From: Ipomoea triloba
Lineage: Eukaryota > Streptophyta > Magnoliopsida > Solanales > Convolvulaceae
Assembly: GCF_003576645.1 (NCBI RefSeq)
Contig: NC_044917.1
Location: forward strand, 13,340,152-13,404,151
Reading direction: 5' to 3'
DNA length: 64,000 bases
The notes under the pieces were generated by a model. That model was not told the DNA's origin and made no database searches. It saw nothing but the letters and a program-made list of their open reading frames with translations. The position numbers and the translations under genes were made by a program. Shown here piece by piece: positions 22,514-35,535 of this stretch. Position 1 is the stretch's first letter; each line of letters opens with the position of its first letter.

Positions 22514-22843
22514 GCTAATTTGGTGTAAACATTGTTGGTAATAAATGTAGAAAGATTATGAATATGCAGTTTGCAGCTGGCTTCGTATGTAACTGTTGGA
22601 TCTCTAACTGTTGGATCTCAACGCTGCACTATGCTTACTTCCCAATTAGTCATTTTGACTATCTGCTTGCCATATTCTACTTAAAATCAATTGGTGATAT
22701 CCTTCCCAGCACCATGTCACCATGTCTCGAATTGAGCATTGCTGAACTTGACCAACGCCTAACAATAACTTACAGATTAGAAAAGAGAAACAACCCAACA
22801 ATTATCCAGCCTTCAAGGCCTGTGTAATTACCCCACAAGGCAA

Positions 22844-23079
22844 ATTATTGTGTGGATCATGGTCCACATAGTGCTGTGTGGACCATAACAAAAAGTACAT
22901 TTTTAATATACTAAATGTACATCATTTGTGTACTGAATGTACATTATACAATATAATATACATTCAGTATACAAATAATGTACATCCCCTGAATACAATA
23001 TACATTATTTTTATACTAAATGCACATTGTCTGATAGTATAGTCCACACAGCTGGGTAGACCATAGTCCACACAATAAT
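22844..23079. mobile_element. MITE between the convergent genes
   Basis: The left end attattgtgtggatcatggt pairs with the right end accatagtccacacaataat. The interior carries repeated acatt/aatgt motifs around tgtacatt. No TSD is clear. Confidence 0.65.
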
Positions 23080-23342
23080 GATTGATTCCACGAGTATGAT
23101 ACACAGATTTCACAGAAAAAAGGAAATGCATTGAGATTATTTTCCATAAGAAAATTCAATGATCACATCTAAGTATTCATCTTAACTAAGCTTTAAAATA
23201 AATTTTAAAAAAACATATGACTCAGCAAAAACCCTGAGCATCTGCATATGTATCTTGTCTTCACTACTCCACAAGAATAAACAGGTGGTGGGTGGGTGGT
23301 TCATAAAAAGATGGAGAGCAAAATAAGTTATGGTCTCTCTGA

Positions 23343-26300
23343 CTATGCAGAAACAGCATTTTTGTTCATCCCACCTTGACGACCGTTCTCATTCTGATCC
23401 ACACGTCGGTAGGTTTCCACGTTGCGCCCGCCAGGACCCTTTGAACGAATGGAAAACTCGGCTTGGTTCCTGAACTCATTTCGGCCATAGCCTCTACCAC
23501 CACCACCACCAAAGTTGCCACGGCCCCTGAAATTTTCATTTCGGAACCCACCTCTTCCTGAAGGGTACCTCCCTCTTGAACTGCTGACGACTGCAAAAAC
23601 ACATTTTGTTCTTGTCAGAGGAGCATTTTCAAAATCACAATCGAGGTCCACTTAATTTTTCAAAAGAAATTGAATTGTGCACAACTTGCCTCGGGTGGTA
23701 GTTCTCTTTTCCTCAACCACAGCTTGCCGACCCCCTATTGTTATTGGTGAGGCCTGAAATAACAATTAAATTGTATAACACTGGAAGGTGAGACAAAAGG
23801 TAGCAATCATGGTCGTTCCAAGGAAGCATTAATACTTCATACAACACATCTCCATAATGATACAAAAGTTTTTAGTTGTTTCCCAATCCTCCTATTTTGT
23901 AGAAGCACAACATACTCGGTGAAATAAACTGCAACTTATTTATTTATTGACCTCAAGCAAATAACATGAGAGGAGAGATTCATAGCATCTCCTAGAAGAC
24001 TTGGAAAGCAAAACTAGGTTCATATAATCATTCAAATGGGAGACATAAAGAAGATAACAATGATCCATACTTGTTATTATTGGAAACTAATATACTCCTA
24101 GTCCACAGTGGAGGAGTGATTCAGCCATATTGTGAGACAGTCAAGGGCTTTGAAGTCTAGTAACATAGATTTGAGACTACATAGGACAGGCCTCAAGTTC
24201 AACCCCCTTCCTAAATGTTTAAAAAATAAATTAAGAAAAAATAGAAGGGCCATGGGATTACATAAGATTGCATAGACTGCCCAATCATACATATGACATA
24301 TCTGCCATCGTCCAGCTAGTACTGAATGCAAGAGATTCTGAAAATTCTGTTGGAATTAATATACAAGCAAATTAAACAAGTTTATGGTTCCTTGCCTGCT
24401 GTGAACATAGTTCAAAAGTATCCTAAAATCTGAGACTGCTCTTAAATGGGCTCTATAATAATGGACTATCTCATAGGTCTCAAATGTAAATTAGGCTCTC
24501 AAACTGGTATAAAGTGATATGCTATCATCTGCCCTAAAAGCTCCTTTCAGATGTGTGAAAATATTTTATACGGAGTAATATATTTACAAGAAATTATCTA
24601 TGAAACATAATTACCAACCAATTACAAATAAGTATTTAAAAAATTCAGGCCTTTAATGGGAAGTGGATGAAGCCAAAAACATAAGAAAAAAGAGCTTAAA
24701 GCATAAGAAGCATTACTAATCATCTTCTTTTTAATATTAGATTACAGCATCCAACAGACACATTAGTCACTCATAATTCAGTGAATCCCAAAATATGGTA
24801 ATGAGTAAATAAAGCAAAAAGATTAACCTAACAGTAGCATGGGGTATAAAGACCTTACCTCTATTGCATTTTGCATAGAACTACTTGACTCAAATTCCAC
24901 AAATCCAAAGCAAAACCCCTGCTGCTGAGTACAAAGAGAACACTTGTAAACTCTAAGAAAATTATATACGGAATATAAGTTCCGATGAAAGGGAAAATTG
25001 CATAGTACATATCAAAACCAAACCTTGTTACTTCTGACTTGAATACCATTGCGTTTAATGAGTCCAAATTTCTTAAAAACCTCCTCAAGTTGTGCAGGAG
25101 TTGCATTTGAAGGCAAATTCCGTACATAAATGGAGTAACCTACAATTTTTAAGACATATGAAGCTCATTAAAACTTACAACTGGATAAAATAGCAAAGTT
25201 TCATGATATTATTTCTAGAATTTTTTAACGAGTAATGCTATACACCCCTAATTTTTTTTTATCCTACATTTTTTCCCTCCTGACTTGGCATCATTTGATT
25301 GGTTTAAATTTCTTTTTTTTTTTTTTGCTCTTTTTTTTCTTTCTTTTTTTAATTAGTGGTTGGTTAGCTTATTCATGGAGACCCAATGATAAGGAGCCAC
25401 ATCAGGAGGGGAAATTTAGGAAGGGTAAGAAGCATTTTCCTTTTTTAACTACTTTATCTAGATACCTTCCTCATGGGCATCGTAACTTTCAGGAACATTA
25501 TCATTTGGAGGCAATGAGTCTTGTGCAGCTGAAGGCTTTTCAGATCCAACCGCCTGTTGATCAGATTTTGCAGGTCCAACATGGGTGCTACGCGTTGGAG
25601 CATAGGGTATGATAGTACTGGTAGCTGCCTTAGTCACCTTCACCTATATGAGATTTGATGCAAAAATAATTAAGCTTGTCACGTTTCCACAATTTAAAAG
25701 GAAAAAGAATATTAAGAATGAAAAAAAAAAAGTTGCAATAAGGGTGAGAGGGAACTTGAAATACTAACTATAGATGCGTAAGATTTCTTCTCATCTTGGG
25801 CTGCAGATGGATCTGAACAGTCAACAGCACTAGTTTCATTTTGACTTTGATGAGCCTGGGGTTCATTAACAACCTCCTCTTCGATAACTGATCCTTCCTC
25901 ATTGTCAGAAGGATCACAAACTTCTGCACCATTCTGTTCCTCAGATGGAGCAGTAGTTGCAGGATCAAATGTAGAATGATCAGGAACATGAACGGGCTCT
26001 GGAAACAAAGATCAAAGGGCACTTAGTTATGGATATTTAAGAATAGATATATGTTTCTGTCATTTATTTGAAGACCGTGAACAAAACCTGGATCAGATGG
26101 CAAAACTGCGGGAGGAGCATCATTTATACCATTTACTGATGTAGAGTTATTCTCCAGTGATTCATTCTCCTCAACATATCGAAAAATGTCATTTAGGACA
26201 AAGTAACCTTTCTCTTGTGGAGCTAAAAAGAATGTTTGTGTAAATTTCTTGCTCACGTTGTCCTTTCCAGTTAAGCATCCTGTTACTAAAAGAATAACCC

Positions 26301-27302
26301 CTGCCTGGTGAGAGTCCTGAGCATCTGCAGTTTTTATCTCTGCCTTGTGGTTCTTTGAATCCAAGGACAGAATTTTTTCATTGATTGCCTATCAAGTTGA
26401 ATGTTACACAATGAGCTAAATTAAGACCAAAAATATCTCAGAAATTTTCTCAATGCTCTACTTTTACAGTGATATTGAAACCAGTACAGATAAAATAAGA
26501 TGCATTAGGAAAACCTGATATACTCTGTACAACGTAAACTTATTACATAGCCAGATGCAATTTTTATTTTTTATTTTTTTTAAAAAGCGGATGAAATCAA
26601 GTCTTAAGCAGAGAAGAGAACTGTTTGTTCACAATGACAAGCAAATCACTATAATAATGTGCTGACAAATATTAAACAGTGTTAGACGAATATGCTGAAT
26701 AATATTCTAATGGATTTTAATTATTTTTCTTAAATCTCCTAGGGCCAGGACAGGAATTCTCTTATTTCTTCACTTCTATTGTGAGTTTGGGGGATGTGAG
26801 TCAGGAAGTTCAGCGCATGACAAGAACCCAGTCAGTCCAAAAGAAGTTCAATCAGTAATGTTTAAGAAGCAGAACTCTAGAAGAAATGCGGGGATGAGTT
26901 ATAGAACAAGGAATGCTATGAGTTTTAACTATACAAGATGTTACTAGAGAAGTCCAGCTCAGGTTCCTTTTCTAAGTGTACAATTGTCAAGGAAAAGAGC
27001 AGAAAAACATTCAAAGATCCAGTTATGTAGAGGAGTTGAAGAATAAATATAAAGATAGTGGTTCCAACACATTATGCATTATGTACAATAAAAGAAATCA
27101 AGAAAATACATACTTCCATAGTTGTCACAGATGATATCATGCCGTTTGGTTCTTGCCTGCTTAGGATACTTGAATCATGATAAAATTTGTAAACTAGCTC
27201 GGGAGAATGATGTAGGATGTGATAGTACTGTTCTACAAAGGCATTACCAACTATTTGGGCACTTGGAACAGTAGAAGCAGGACATTCTGTCTGCGTTGCC
27301 AT
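23343..27302 (-). CDS. G3BP: G3BP-like protein (NTF2 domain + RRM + RGG box), eight coding exons
   Basis: Coding exons in gene order: 27302-27114, 26388-26088, 25998-25769, 25643-25466, 25139-25024, 24924-24859, 23753-23690, 23590-23343. They sum to 1392 bp, or 463 residues, with compatible phases throughout. Residues ~15-140 form an NTF2-like domain (AQIVGNAFVEQYYHIL, then GVILLVTGCLTG). An acidic Glu/Ser/Pro-rich linker follows, with KSYASIVKVTKA near 236-247. An RRM spans ~300-375 (RNP2 IYVRNL, RNP1 QGFCFGFVEF). The C-terminus is Arg/Gly-rich (FRGRGNFGGGGGRGYGRN). The architecture matches plant Ras-GAP SH3-binding-protein-like RNA-binding proteins, which in other eukaryotes nucleate stress granules. 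The intron after 23690 starts GCAAGT, a GC-AG intron. A further 5' UTR intron is indicated (27303-28257). Confidence 0.92.
25232..25445. mobile_element. MITE-like insertion in a G3BP intron
   Basis: Imperfect inverted ends can be aligned: tttccctcctgacttggc on the left against gccacatcaggaggggaaa on the right, enclosing a T-rich centre. It lies in the intron between the fourth and fifth coding exons. No TSD was identified. Confidence 0.5.
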
Positions 27303-28257
27303 CTAAATGACCTTCAACACAACATACAACACAATAGAATAATCTAAACCAATAAGTGAACAACCAGAACTTCAAATATAAGAAAATTATAAATTTGTAA
27401 TTGAGCATGGACTTGGAATACTTACATTTAGTGCAGTAGAAACTTTTAAATCTTAATAAAATGTATAAATTCAGCTTGATGGTAAAGTTTGCAATAGTTA
27501 AAGCCTATGGCTCTACATAACTTACGAACTGATCAATCCTTATGGCATAGACTCATAAGTATCTGATTGATTCGTACTCACATCTTAACGTGGAGTACAA
27601 TATAATCTTCACATTTAACTTTCGAACTAGGACACATTATTAAGGAAACAACCAAGGTCATAACTTACATAACCTTTTCATGATTAAATTCTTATTACAT
27701 TAAATCTTAGTAACAGGACATTGATAATCACTAACTAAAAAAGTAAAATCAACAGGAAAATCCCACCAATTTCCATATCTGCAATTGAATACAGAGGTCT
27801 ATAACAACAGATCTTCAACAATTAATGGCAAATCAGAGGAATCAATTTCCCAAGAAAACCAATCCTTAAATTTTGACTCGTCATTTTCGCTAACCTTTTT
27901 CATTCTAATCCCATTATTTGATATAACTACAAACGTAACCAGTTCGATACTTCGATATATCTTTATACAAATTTTGATCCGTTTAACCAATCATAAAATT
28001 CAACAAAAAAAATCAATTAAATTCATAGATCCAAATAATCAAACCACAGAAACAGATAAAAACGACCATATCTGAATGCCATCTAACTAAAATATACTGA
28101 AAACAAAAACCCAACGGAGAGAAGAATAAAAAAAAAATTCATTTATCAGTTGAAACTAAAGCGTAAATCAAACAAGTAGAAGACAAAGCAGAGTTCAGTA
28201 ATACAGTGAAACAAATTTAATAAAATAAAAATAAAAGGAATGGAAATCTAAAAATAC
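27303..28257 (-). other. 5' UTR intron of the G3BP-like gene
   Basis: The start codon is immediately preceded by TTTAG (27303-27304). Upstream, GTGACAG|GTATTT at 28258/28257 gives a good donor. The 955-bp AT-rich intron would place the first exon at about 28258-28310. ORFs inside it (27785-28075 and its shadow) are not credible. Confidence 0.65.
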
Positions 28258-28341
28258 CTGTCACTGAGCGATTTGGGTATTCAATCAATGAATTCTTGAA
28301 GAGAGAGGAGTACAAATATGACAAGTATCTGATATTTATAG
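28258..28341 (-). promoter_or_regulatory. Core promoter and first exon of the G3BP-like gene
   Basis: On the minus strand a TATA box GGCTATAAATATC (28331-28343) lies about 70-80 bp upstream of the donor at 28258. The interval holds CTCCTCTCTCTTCAAG, a pyrimidine-rich plant-type leader. The transcription start is inferred, not seen. Confidence 0.55.
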
Positions 28342-28435
28342 CCGCATTTTTGAAGATGAGGTCGCCCTAAAAAGTGACATTTTGTTGTAATTTGTAAATA
28401 TATGTGTTTACAATAGCGGTGTGTTTGGATTGATT

Positions 28436-28600
28436 GTTTTGGGTATTCGATCAATTGATTGTTAAAGAGAGAGGAGTACAAATATGACAAGAATATGATA
28501 TTTTTATAGCCGCATTGTTGAAGATGAGGTCACCCTAAAAAGTGACATTTTGTCGTAATTTGTAAATATATATGTTTACAATAACGGTGGGTTTTATCCA
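28436..28600 (-). repeat. Second copy of the G3BP core promoter
   Basis: 28436-28600 repeats 28270-28400: gagagaggagtacaaatatga, the TATA box (28499-28510), then gaagatgaggtcaccctaa and agtgacatttt. It lacks the splice donor part. Confidence 0.75.
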
Positions 28601-28609
28601 GTTTTTGTT

Positions 28610-29600
28610 TGTCTCAAATAATATCATTTTAGTAAATTGTAAATATATATATGTCACAGTGGTGCATTTAGTAAGTCCTAAAAACTATAATTTTTGCAAG
28701 TCGTAAATATGTTTGTCATATGGAGCATTATGCACTGATGGATTTTACTAAGTTATTGCAAAAAAATTTAAAAATAAAAATAACAATTGCATTAAATCTT
28801 TAATTTTCGTCCATCATCATCAAAGATCCAATGAGAGAAGGGTCGTCTTGCAAAGCCCTTTTGGAGGAGCCCAACAATCCTCATGAATTTTTTGCTCAAA
28901 GAAGTGGACATTAATGTTTGGATAGTGGATCGAAGGCCAAAAGTGAGAAAGGTGCTCTTGCAAAAAGCCCACGGATAGCCCTACCCTATGAAACCCCTAT
29001 CCAGATTGCACAAGCCCAACCCTAATGTGTCGTAAATCATTCAAACTCATTTGGGATAAATCATAAAAATGTAGTACACCAACATCTTTACTTAATAGAA
29101 ATGACATTGGTTATACCTCTACTACTACTACTCCACAGCAAATGAACAGGGCCGATTTCTAGACTTATCCTTGGGCAGGATAGTGAAACCTAACTTGTGG
29201 ATTCACGTCTCAGTGTCTCACCATGAGACAAGCATCTTGTTTATGGTGTTTCTCTCATTTGTATGGAAGATTAAACAATAAAAAGAGATCCCAACTACCC
29301 AAGCATGTGAAGGACCAAGCTTCCTTCACCTGTACTGTTACTATGCCCAAGTACTTAGACATTCCACACTTAGCTGAATGTTCACTCACCTTTCACTAAG
29401 GAGAATACCTTATATAAATATTATAATATTCTATTGAAATAGTTGAAGATGTCCTTTGCGAGGTGATTTTCCCCTAATCTTCAGGTTTTGTACTTAAATA
29501 TCTTTCTGTCTTCTACATATGTTCTTAATTTGTCCTATGATGATGATTCTATTTTCTCAACTTACCCTTGGCTAAAACACTACAGACAAACAACACAAAA
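28610..29600. other. Intergenic DNA with no recognised gene
   Basis: I see no coding frame, RNA gene or transposon termini here. The G+C is locally higher at 28840-29020, but no domain can be read. Confidence 0.6.
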
Positions 29601-29629
29601 AGAGTAAACGCATACTAAGGCTCTAAAAT

Positions 29630-30330
29630 ATTGAACATAGAGGCCTATGATTACAGTCTTCAACAATTAATTGCAAATAAGAGGAGCCCATTTCCCAGAA
29701 GACCAATTCTCAGAATTTTCACTCTTCAACCTCTGTAACATTCTCATTCTATGGCCCCATTATTTGATATGACTACCCAATTTCTTACAAGCATACCCAA
29801 TTTGAGGTATCTTTATAAGAATGTATGATTCAAAAAACCAGTAAAATGATGTTTTTAACTACATACAATTATACAAAGAACAAAGAACAAAACACGGCAA
29901 TGATTAAAAAAAAAAAAGCTAATCCATTTATGAAATCGATTAATTTCATTGATCCAAATAATCAAATCACAGAACCAGATAGAAATGACTATAATCCAAT
30001 GCCCACTAACCACAATATCATGAAAATAAAAACCCAAAGAAGGGACGAATCAAAAAGCTAATGATTTATCAGTTGACATTATTAGCGTAAATCACACGAG
30101 TAGAAGAGATAGCAAAGTTCAGTAATGATACGGAACAAATTTAAAAACAAAATACAGATAAAAGAAATGGAATTCGAAAAGTACCTGTCACTGAAACACT
30201 GGAGTGATTCGAGTGTTCGTTCGTTAGAGAGAAAAGAGTACGAATATGCTGAGTAATTGATGTTTTTATAGCAGCGTTGTGGGAGATGACTGATGAGATC
30301 ACCCTAAAAAGCCACTTTTTGTCTAATAAT
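29630..30330 (-). repeat. Duplicated G3BP first exon, promoter and intron-1 segment
   Basis: 29630-30180 is a diverged copy of the 5' UTR intron sequence at 27785-28255 (shared cagtcttcaacaatta-type and ccattatttgatat blocks). 30183-30330 repeats the exon and promoter, including donor CAG|GTAC at 30186 and a TATA-like tgtttttatagc (30270-30281). It could be an alternative first exon or a dead duplicate. Confidence 0.7.
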
Positions 30331-30432
30331 AATAATAATAATAGGGGTTTCAAAAAAAAAAAATAATAATAATACTCCGTAATTATTATTATTATTATTA
30401 TTACTATTATTATTTTTTTTTTTTTTTTTACA
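30322..30432. repeat. TAA/TTA and poly-T microsatellite
   Basis: Runs of ATA and ATT trinucleotides separated by an A-run, ending in a T-run. A similar tract is at 33448-33545, part of the repeated segment there. Confidence 0.85.
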
Positions 30433-30725
30433 ATGGACAATGGGCCCAAACTGGCAAACAAATGAACAATCGTTGATTAATCAAATTGGAAAAAAAATTT
30501 ATTGAAGAATTCGAATGGGTTAGCTGGTTAGGGTGTCGATTCTATTTTTAATTATTTAATTAAGCGTCGATTCTCATCTTTCTACATCTCATCTATTCTT
30601 ATTTTTCTTTCCTAATAAATTGTACACTAATTTTTTATTTCTAATATAATTATGACACTATAATATAATATATATATTATATAATATATATTATATTATA
30701 TATATATATATTATACATACATATA

Positions 30726-32061
30726 TCTACTATACTAATAAGAGCCAAAGAGAGTTAGGCCTAAAATGGGTAGAAAAAATGGCGGTCAAATTATTTAATC
30801 AAATGGATGGTTCAGATGAATTATTTAATCAAATAGATGGTTAAGATAATTCAGATTAATATTATTAATAGAGATTACCTAATTTAACCTTACTTTTATG
30901 ATTATCCGTTAAGTTTTCCGTTAAATATTCTCTTCTCCGTTAATATAACACTTACCCATTAAATAAGAGAAATAATTTCATTAGTTATATTGTCTTTATT
31001 TTCTCTCATGCAAAGATTCTTTACATTCAAATTTATCAATTGATATTCATTACATTGTCCATTATCTTATTTTTACAATATCTTGTAATTAAATATCAAA
31101 GTTATAGTACAAAATAATGTTATATATTTATTTACCAAGTATTTTATTAATACTATGAAAAAAAAATTTAAAATAATTTGAAGCTAATTATATTAACTAC
31201 TTGGGGATTGGTTGACAAAGAGAGTACTCAAATAATAACCCAACAAATTGAAGCGGAATCACTCTATTTTACTCTTATTGAATTAAATAAATTAGTAGTT
31301 ACACCAAAAAATGATACATATGTATTTCTTTAATACCATGAAAAAAAAAAAAGAATAGTTTGAAACCAATCATATTAACTACTTGGGGGATTTGTTGACA
31401 ATGAAAGTACTCAAATAACCCATTACCCAGCAAATTGAAGCGAGAAACTACCTTTTAATATCTTTGGAATACATAATATTTTAAATTTTCAAATTTTTAT
31501 TAATTATTTAATCTTTTTTCTTAAACTAGGGATTTCTTTATCCACAATAACTCATTCAACAATAATGGTTGAACCAAATGAACCCCAAGCAGAACACCTA
31601 AAGGAAAGTCCATAGCTCCTATATCATAATCTCATTGCATGACGTTGTCATCTATGCTACCAACAATAACCGAATTGCAAATAACACACTACCAACAAAA
31701 AGGAAGAGAACAAATAGTAAAGATGAAGACAATGACAATGTTACTCAAAAGAGAATCTTGAACACTTAGAAAAATTCAAATTAAAAGTAGTATTTATTTA
31801 GACTATCATTTTTAGACCAAATATTTAGACTATCGATTTTACAAGGTTGCAAACATTTATTTTAGTAATAATTATAATGAATTTTATATATTATCTTGGA
31901 TTCATATACTTTGAGTTAGATATTTAAATAAAAAAATTCGACATTCAATTACCCATGTATAAACTTCTCCTATATAATCTTGCATTGATACACTTTCAAA
32001 TATTTATTTAAATATAAACATTGGGCATTAACTCATTCGCGCTATGCGCGTATAAAACTAG
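30726..32061 (+). mobile_element. Non-autonomous Helitron, copy A
   Basis: It starts TCTACTATACTAATAAGAG and ends with hairpin CGCGC-TAT-GCGCG (32038-32050), seven bases before a terminal CTAG (32058-32061). It is inserted between A and T. These are the canonical Helitron 5' TC and 3' hairpin-CTRR features. No Rep/helicase coding sequence is present in 1336 bp. Confidence 0.85.
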
Positions 32062-32198
32062 TATATGTATACATGTATGGATGGCCCCTGGGCGGTCGCC
32101 CATCCCGTCCGTGCTCAGGACCGGCCCTGGTTTCATTTGACAATATATTTCTGTTTTTCAGTTACATTAATTCATATAATAATTATTGTATTATTTTG

Positions 32199-32258
<60 letters not shown>

Positions 32259-32259
32259 N

Positions 32260-32338
<79 letters not shown>

Positions 32339-33213
32339 CAAAATAATACAATAATTATTATATGAATTAATGTAACTGAAAAACAGAAATATATTGTCAA
32401 ATGAAACCAGGGCCGGTCCTGAGCACGGACGGGATGGGCGACCGCCCAGGGGCCATCCATACATGTATACATATACTAGTTTTATACGCGCATAGCGCGA
32501 ATGAGTTAATGCCCAATGTTTATATTTAAATAAATATTTGAAAGTGTATCAATGCAAGATTATATAGGAGAAGTTTATACATGGGTAATTGAATGTCGAA
32601 TTTTTTTATTTAAATATCTAACTCAAAGTATATGAATCCAAGATAATATATAAAATTCATTATAATTATTACTAAAATAAATGTTTGCAACCTTGTAAAA
32701 TCGATAGTCTAAATATTTGGTCTAAAAATGATAGTCTAAATAAATACTACTTTTAATTTGAATTTTTCTAAGTGTTCAAGATTCTCTTTTGAGTAACATT
32801 GTCATTGTCTTCATCTTTACTATTTGTTCTCTTCCTTTTTGTTGGTAGTGTGTTATTTGCAATTCGGTTATTGTTGGTAGCATAGATGACAACGTCATGC
32901 AATGAGATTATGATATAGGAGCTATGGACTTTCCTTTAGGTGTTCTGCTTGGGGTTCATTTGGTTCAACCATTATTGTTGAATGAGTTATTGTGGATAAA
33001 GAAATCCCTAGTTTAAGAAAAAAGATTAAATAAATTAATAAAAAATTGAAAATTTAAAATATTATGTATTCCAAAGATATTAAAAAGTAGTTTCTAGCTT
33101 CAATTTGCTGGGTAATGGGTTATTTGAGTACTTTCATTGTCAACAAATCCCCCAAGTAGTTAATATGATTGGTTTCAAACTATTCTTTTTTTATTTTTTC
33201 ATTGTATTTAAGA
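31327..33213. repeat. Large palindrome centred on an N in a TA microsatellite
   Basis: About 930 bp on each side of 32259 are reverse complements. The centre is a (TA)n tract of ~130 bp. By eye the arms are nearly but not perfectly identical (for example gcgagaaactacc against gctagaaactact). Confidence 0.85.
32476..33213 (-). mobile_element. Helitron copy B, truncated at an assembly gap
   Basis: Same element on the minus strand, beginning with the 3' CTAG/hairpin end (32476-32495) and breaking off at the N at 33214. It mirrors copy A about the N at 32259 with only a few substitutions. Confidence 0.85.
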
Positions 33214-33214
33214 N

Positions 33215-33545
33215 GCGTAATCACACAGTAGAAGAGATAGCAAAGTTCAGTAATGATACGGAACAAATTTAAAAAAAAATACAGATAAAAGAAATGGAAT
33301 TCGAAAAGTACCTGTCACTGAAACACTGGAGTGATTCGAGTGTTCGTTCGTTAAGAGAAAAGAGTACGAATATGCTGAGTAATATGTTTTTATAGCAGCG
33401 TTGTGGAATGACTGATGAGATCACCCTAAAAAGCCACTTTTTGTCTAAAATAATAAATAATAATAGGGTTTCAAAAAAAACAATAATAATAATACTCCGT
33501 AATTATTATTATTATTATTATTACTTTATTATTTTTTTTTTTTTT
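33215..33545 (-). repeat. Third displaced copy of the G3BP first-exon/promoter segment
   Basis: 33215-33545 repeats 30089-30430 with small deletions. It starts directly at the N at 33214 and is inserted between Helitron copies B and C. The abrupt start at an N points to misassembly or a haplotype join. Confidence 0.8.
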
Positions 33546-33674
33546 GAAGCGGATATCTATAGCTATAAATATAATAATAATATATAATATAAATACTATA
33601 TATATATATATATATATAATATATAGTAATCATCTAATGCTGGAAATTATATTTACCAAATTGTGTATACAATA

Positions 33675-35033
33675 CTAGTTTTATACGCGCATGCGCGAAT
33701 GAGTTAATGCCCAATGTTTATATTTAAATAAATATTTGAAAGTATATCAATGCAAGATTATATAGGAGAAGTTTATACATGGGTAATTGAATGTCGAATT
33801 TTTTTATTTAAATATCTAACTCAAAGTATATGAATCCAAGATAATATAGAAATTCATTATAATTATTACTAAAATAAATGTTTGCAACCTTGTAAAATCG
33901 ATAGTCTAAATATTTGGTCTAAAAATGATAGTCTAAATAAATACTACTTTTAATTTGAATTTTTCTAAGTGTTCAAGATTCTCTTTTGAGTAACATTGTC
34001 ATTGTCTTCATCTTTACTATTTGTTCTCTTCCTTTTTGTTGGTAGTGTGTTATTTGCAATTCGGTTATTGTTGGTAGCATAGATGACAACGTCATGCAAT
34101 GAGATTATGATATAGGAGCTATGGACTTTCCTTTAGGTGTTCTGCTTGGGGTTCATTTGGTTCAACCATTATTGTTGAATGAGTTATTGTGGATAAAGAA
34201 ATCCCTAGTTTAAGAAAAAAGATTAAATAAATTAATAAAAAATTGAAAATTTAAAATATTATGTATTCCAAAGATATTAAAAAGTAGTTTCTAGCTTCAA
34301 TTTGCTGGGTAATGGGTTATTTGAGTACTTTCATTGTCAACAAATCCCCCAAGTAGTTAATATGATTGGTTTCAAACTATTCTTTTTTTATTTTTTCATT
34401 GTATTTAAGAAATACATATGTATCATTTTTTGGTGTAAGTACTAATTTATTTAATTCAATAAGAGTAAAATAGAGTGATTCCGCTTCAATTTGTTGGGTT
34501 ATTATTTGAGTACTCTCTTTGTCAACCAATCTCCAAGTAGTTAAATTAGCTTCAAATTATTTTAAATTTTTTTTTCATAGTATTAATAAAATACTTGGTA
34601 AATAAATATATAACATTATGTTGTACTATAACTTTGATATTTAATTACAAGATATTGTAAAAATAAGATAATAGACAATGTAATGAATATCAATTGATAA
34701 ATTTGAATGTAAAGAATCTTTACATGAGAGAAAATAAATACAATATAACTAATGAAATTATTTCTCTTATTTAATTTAATTTAATTTAATGGGTAAGTTA
34801 AAAGTTAACGGAATATTAACGGAGAAGAGAATATTTAACGGAAAACTTAACGGATAATCATAAAAGTAAGGTTAAATTAGGTAATCTCTATTAATAATAT
34901 TAATCTGAATTATCTTAACCATCTATTTGATTAAACAATTCATCTGAACCATCCATTTGATTAAATAATTTGACCGCCATTTTTTCTACCCATTTTAGAC
35001 CTAACTCTCTTTGGCTCTTATTAGTATAGTAGA
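33675..35033 (-). mobile_element. Helitron copy C, full length
   Basis: Minus strand: 5' TCTACTATAC end at 35033, 3' CTAG at 33675-33678 with hairpin CGCGCATGCGCG. Internal sequence matches copy A with scattered substitutions and indels, including an extra ttaatttaatttaat stretch near 34770. Confidence 0.85.
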
Positions 35034-35044
35034 TATATGTATGT

Positions 35045-35089
<45 letters not shown>

Positions 35090-35496
35090 TATAGTGTCAT
35101 AATTATATTAGAAAATAAAAAATTAGTGTTACAATTATATTAGAAAAGAAAAATTAAGAATAGATGAGACTGTAGAAAGATGAGAATCGACGCTTAATTA
35201 AATAATTTAAAAATAGAATCGACACCCTAACCAGCTAACCCATTCGAATTCTTCAATAAATTTTTTTTCCAATTTGATTAATCAACGATTGTTCATTTGT
35301 TTGCCAGTTTGGGCCCATTGTCCATTGTAACTTGTAAGTTTCCTTCTATTTGTAATTTGTTCTGTCTTTATTTCCTATGCAATGCAACATTACACAGCAC
35401 ACCTATAGGACATTAGGGATTTATGGCTATAAATCTATAATCCTCTAATGAGTAATGTTTATTTGGATAAGGAATTTTGTGCTTTCTGTAATTCTA

Positions 35497-35535
<39 letters not shown>

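Noticed and set aside
24098..24331. Possible tRNA-derived repeat in a G3BP intron (caagttcaaccccc with an A-rich tail)
   Set aside because: Only a weak B-box-like string is visible; no convincing A box or duplication.
32065..32472. Two ORFs per strand of repeated Tyr-Ile through the TA microsatellite
   Set aside because: They translate a microsatellite across an N inside a palindrome; not genes.
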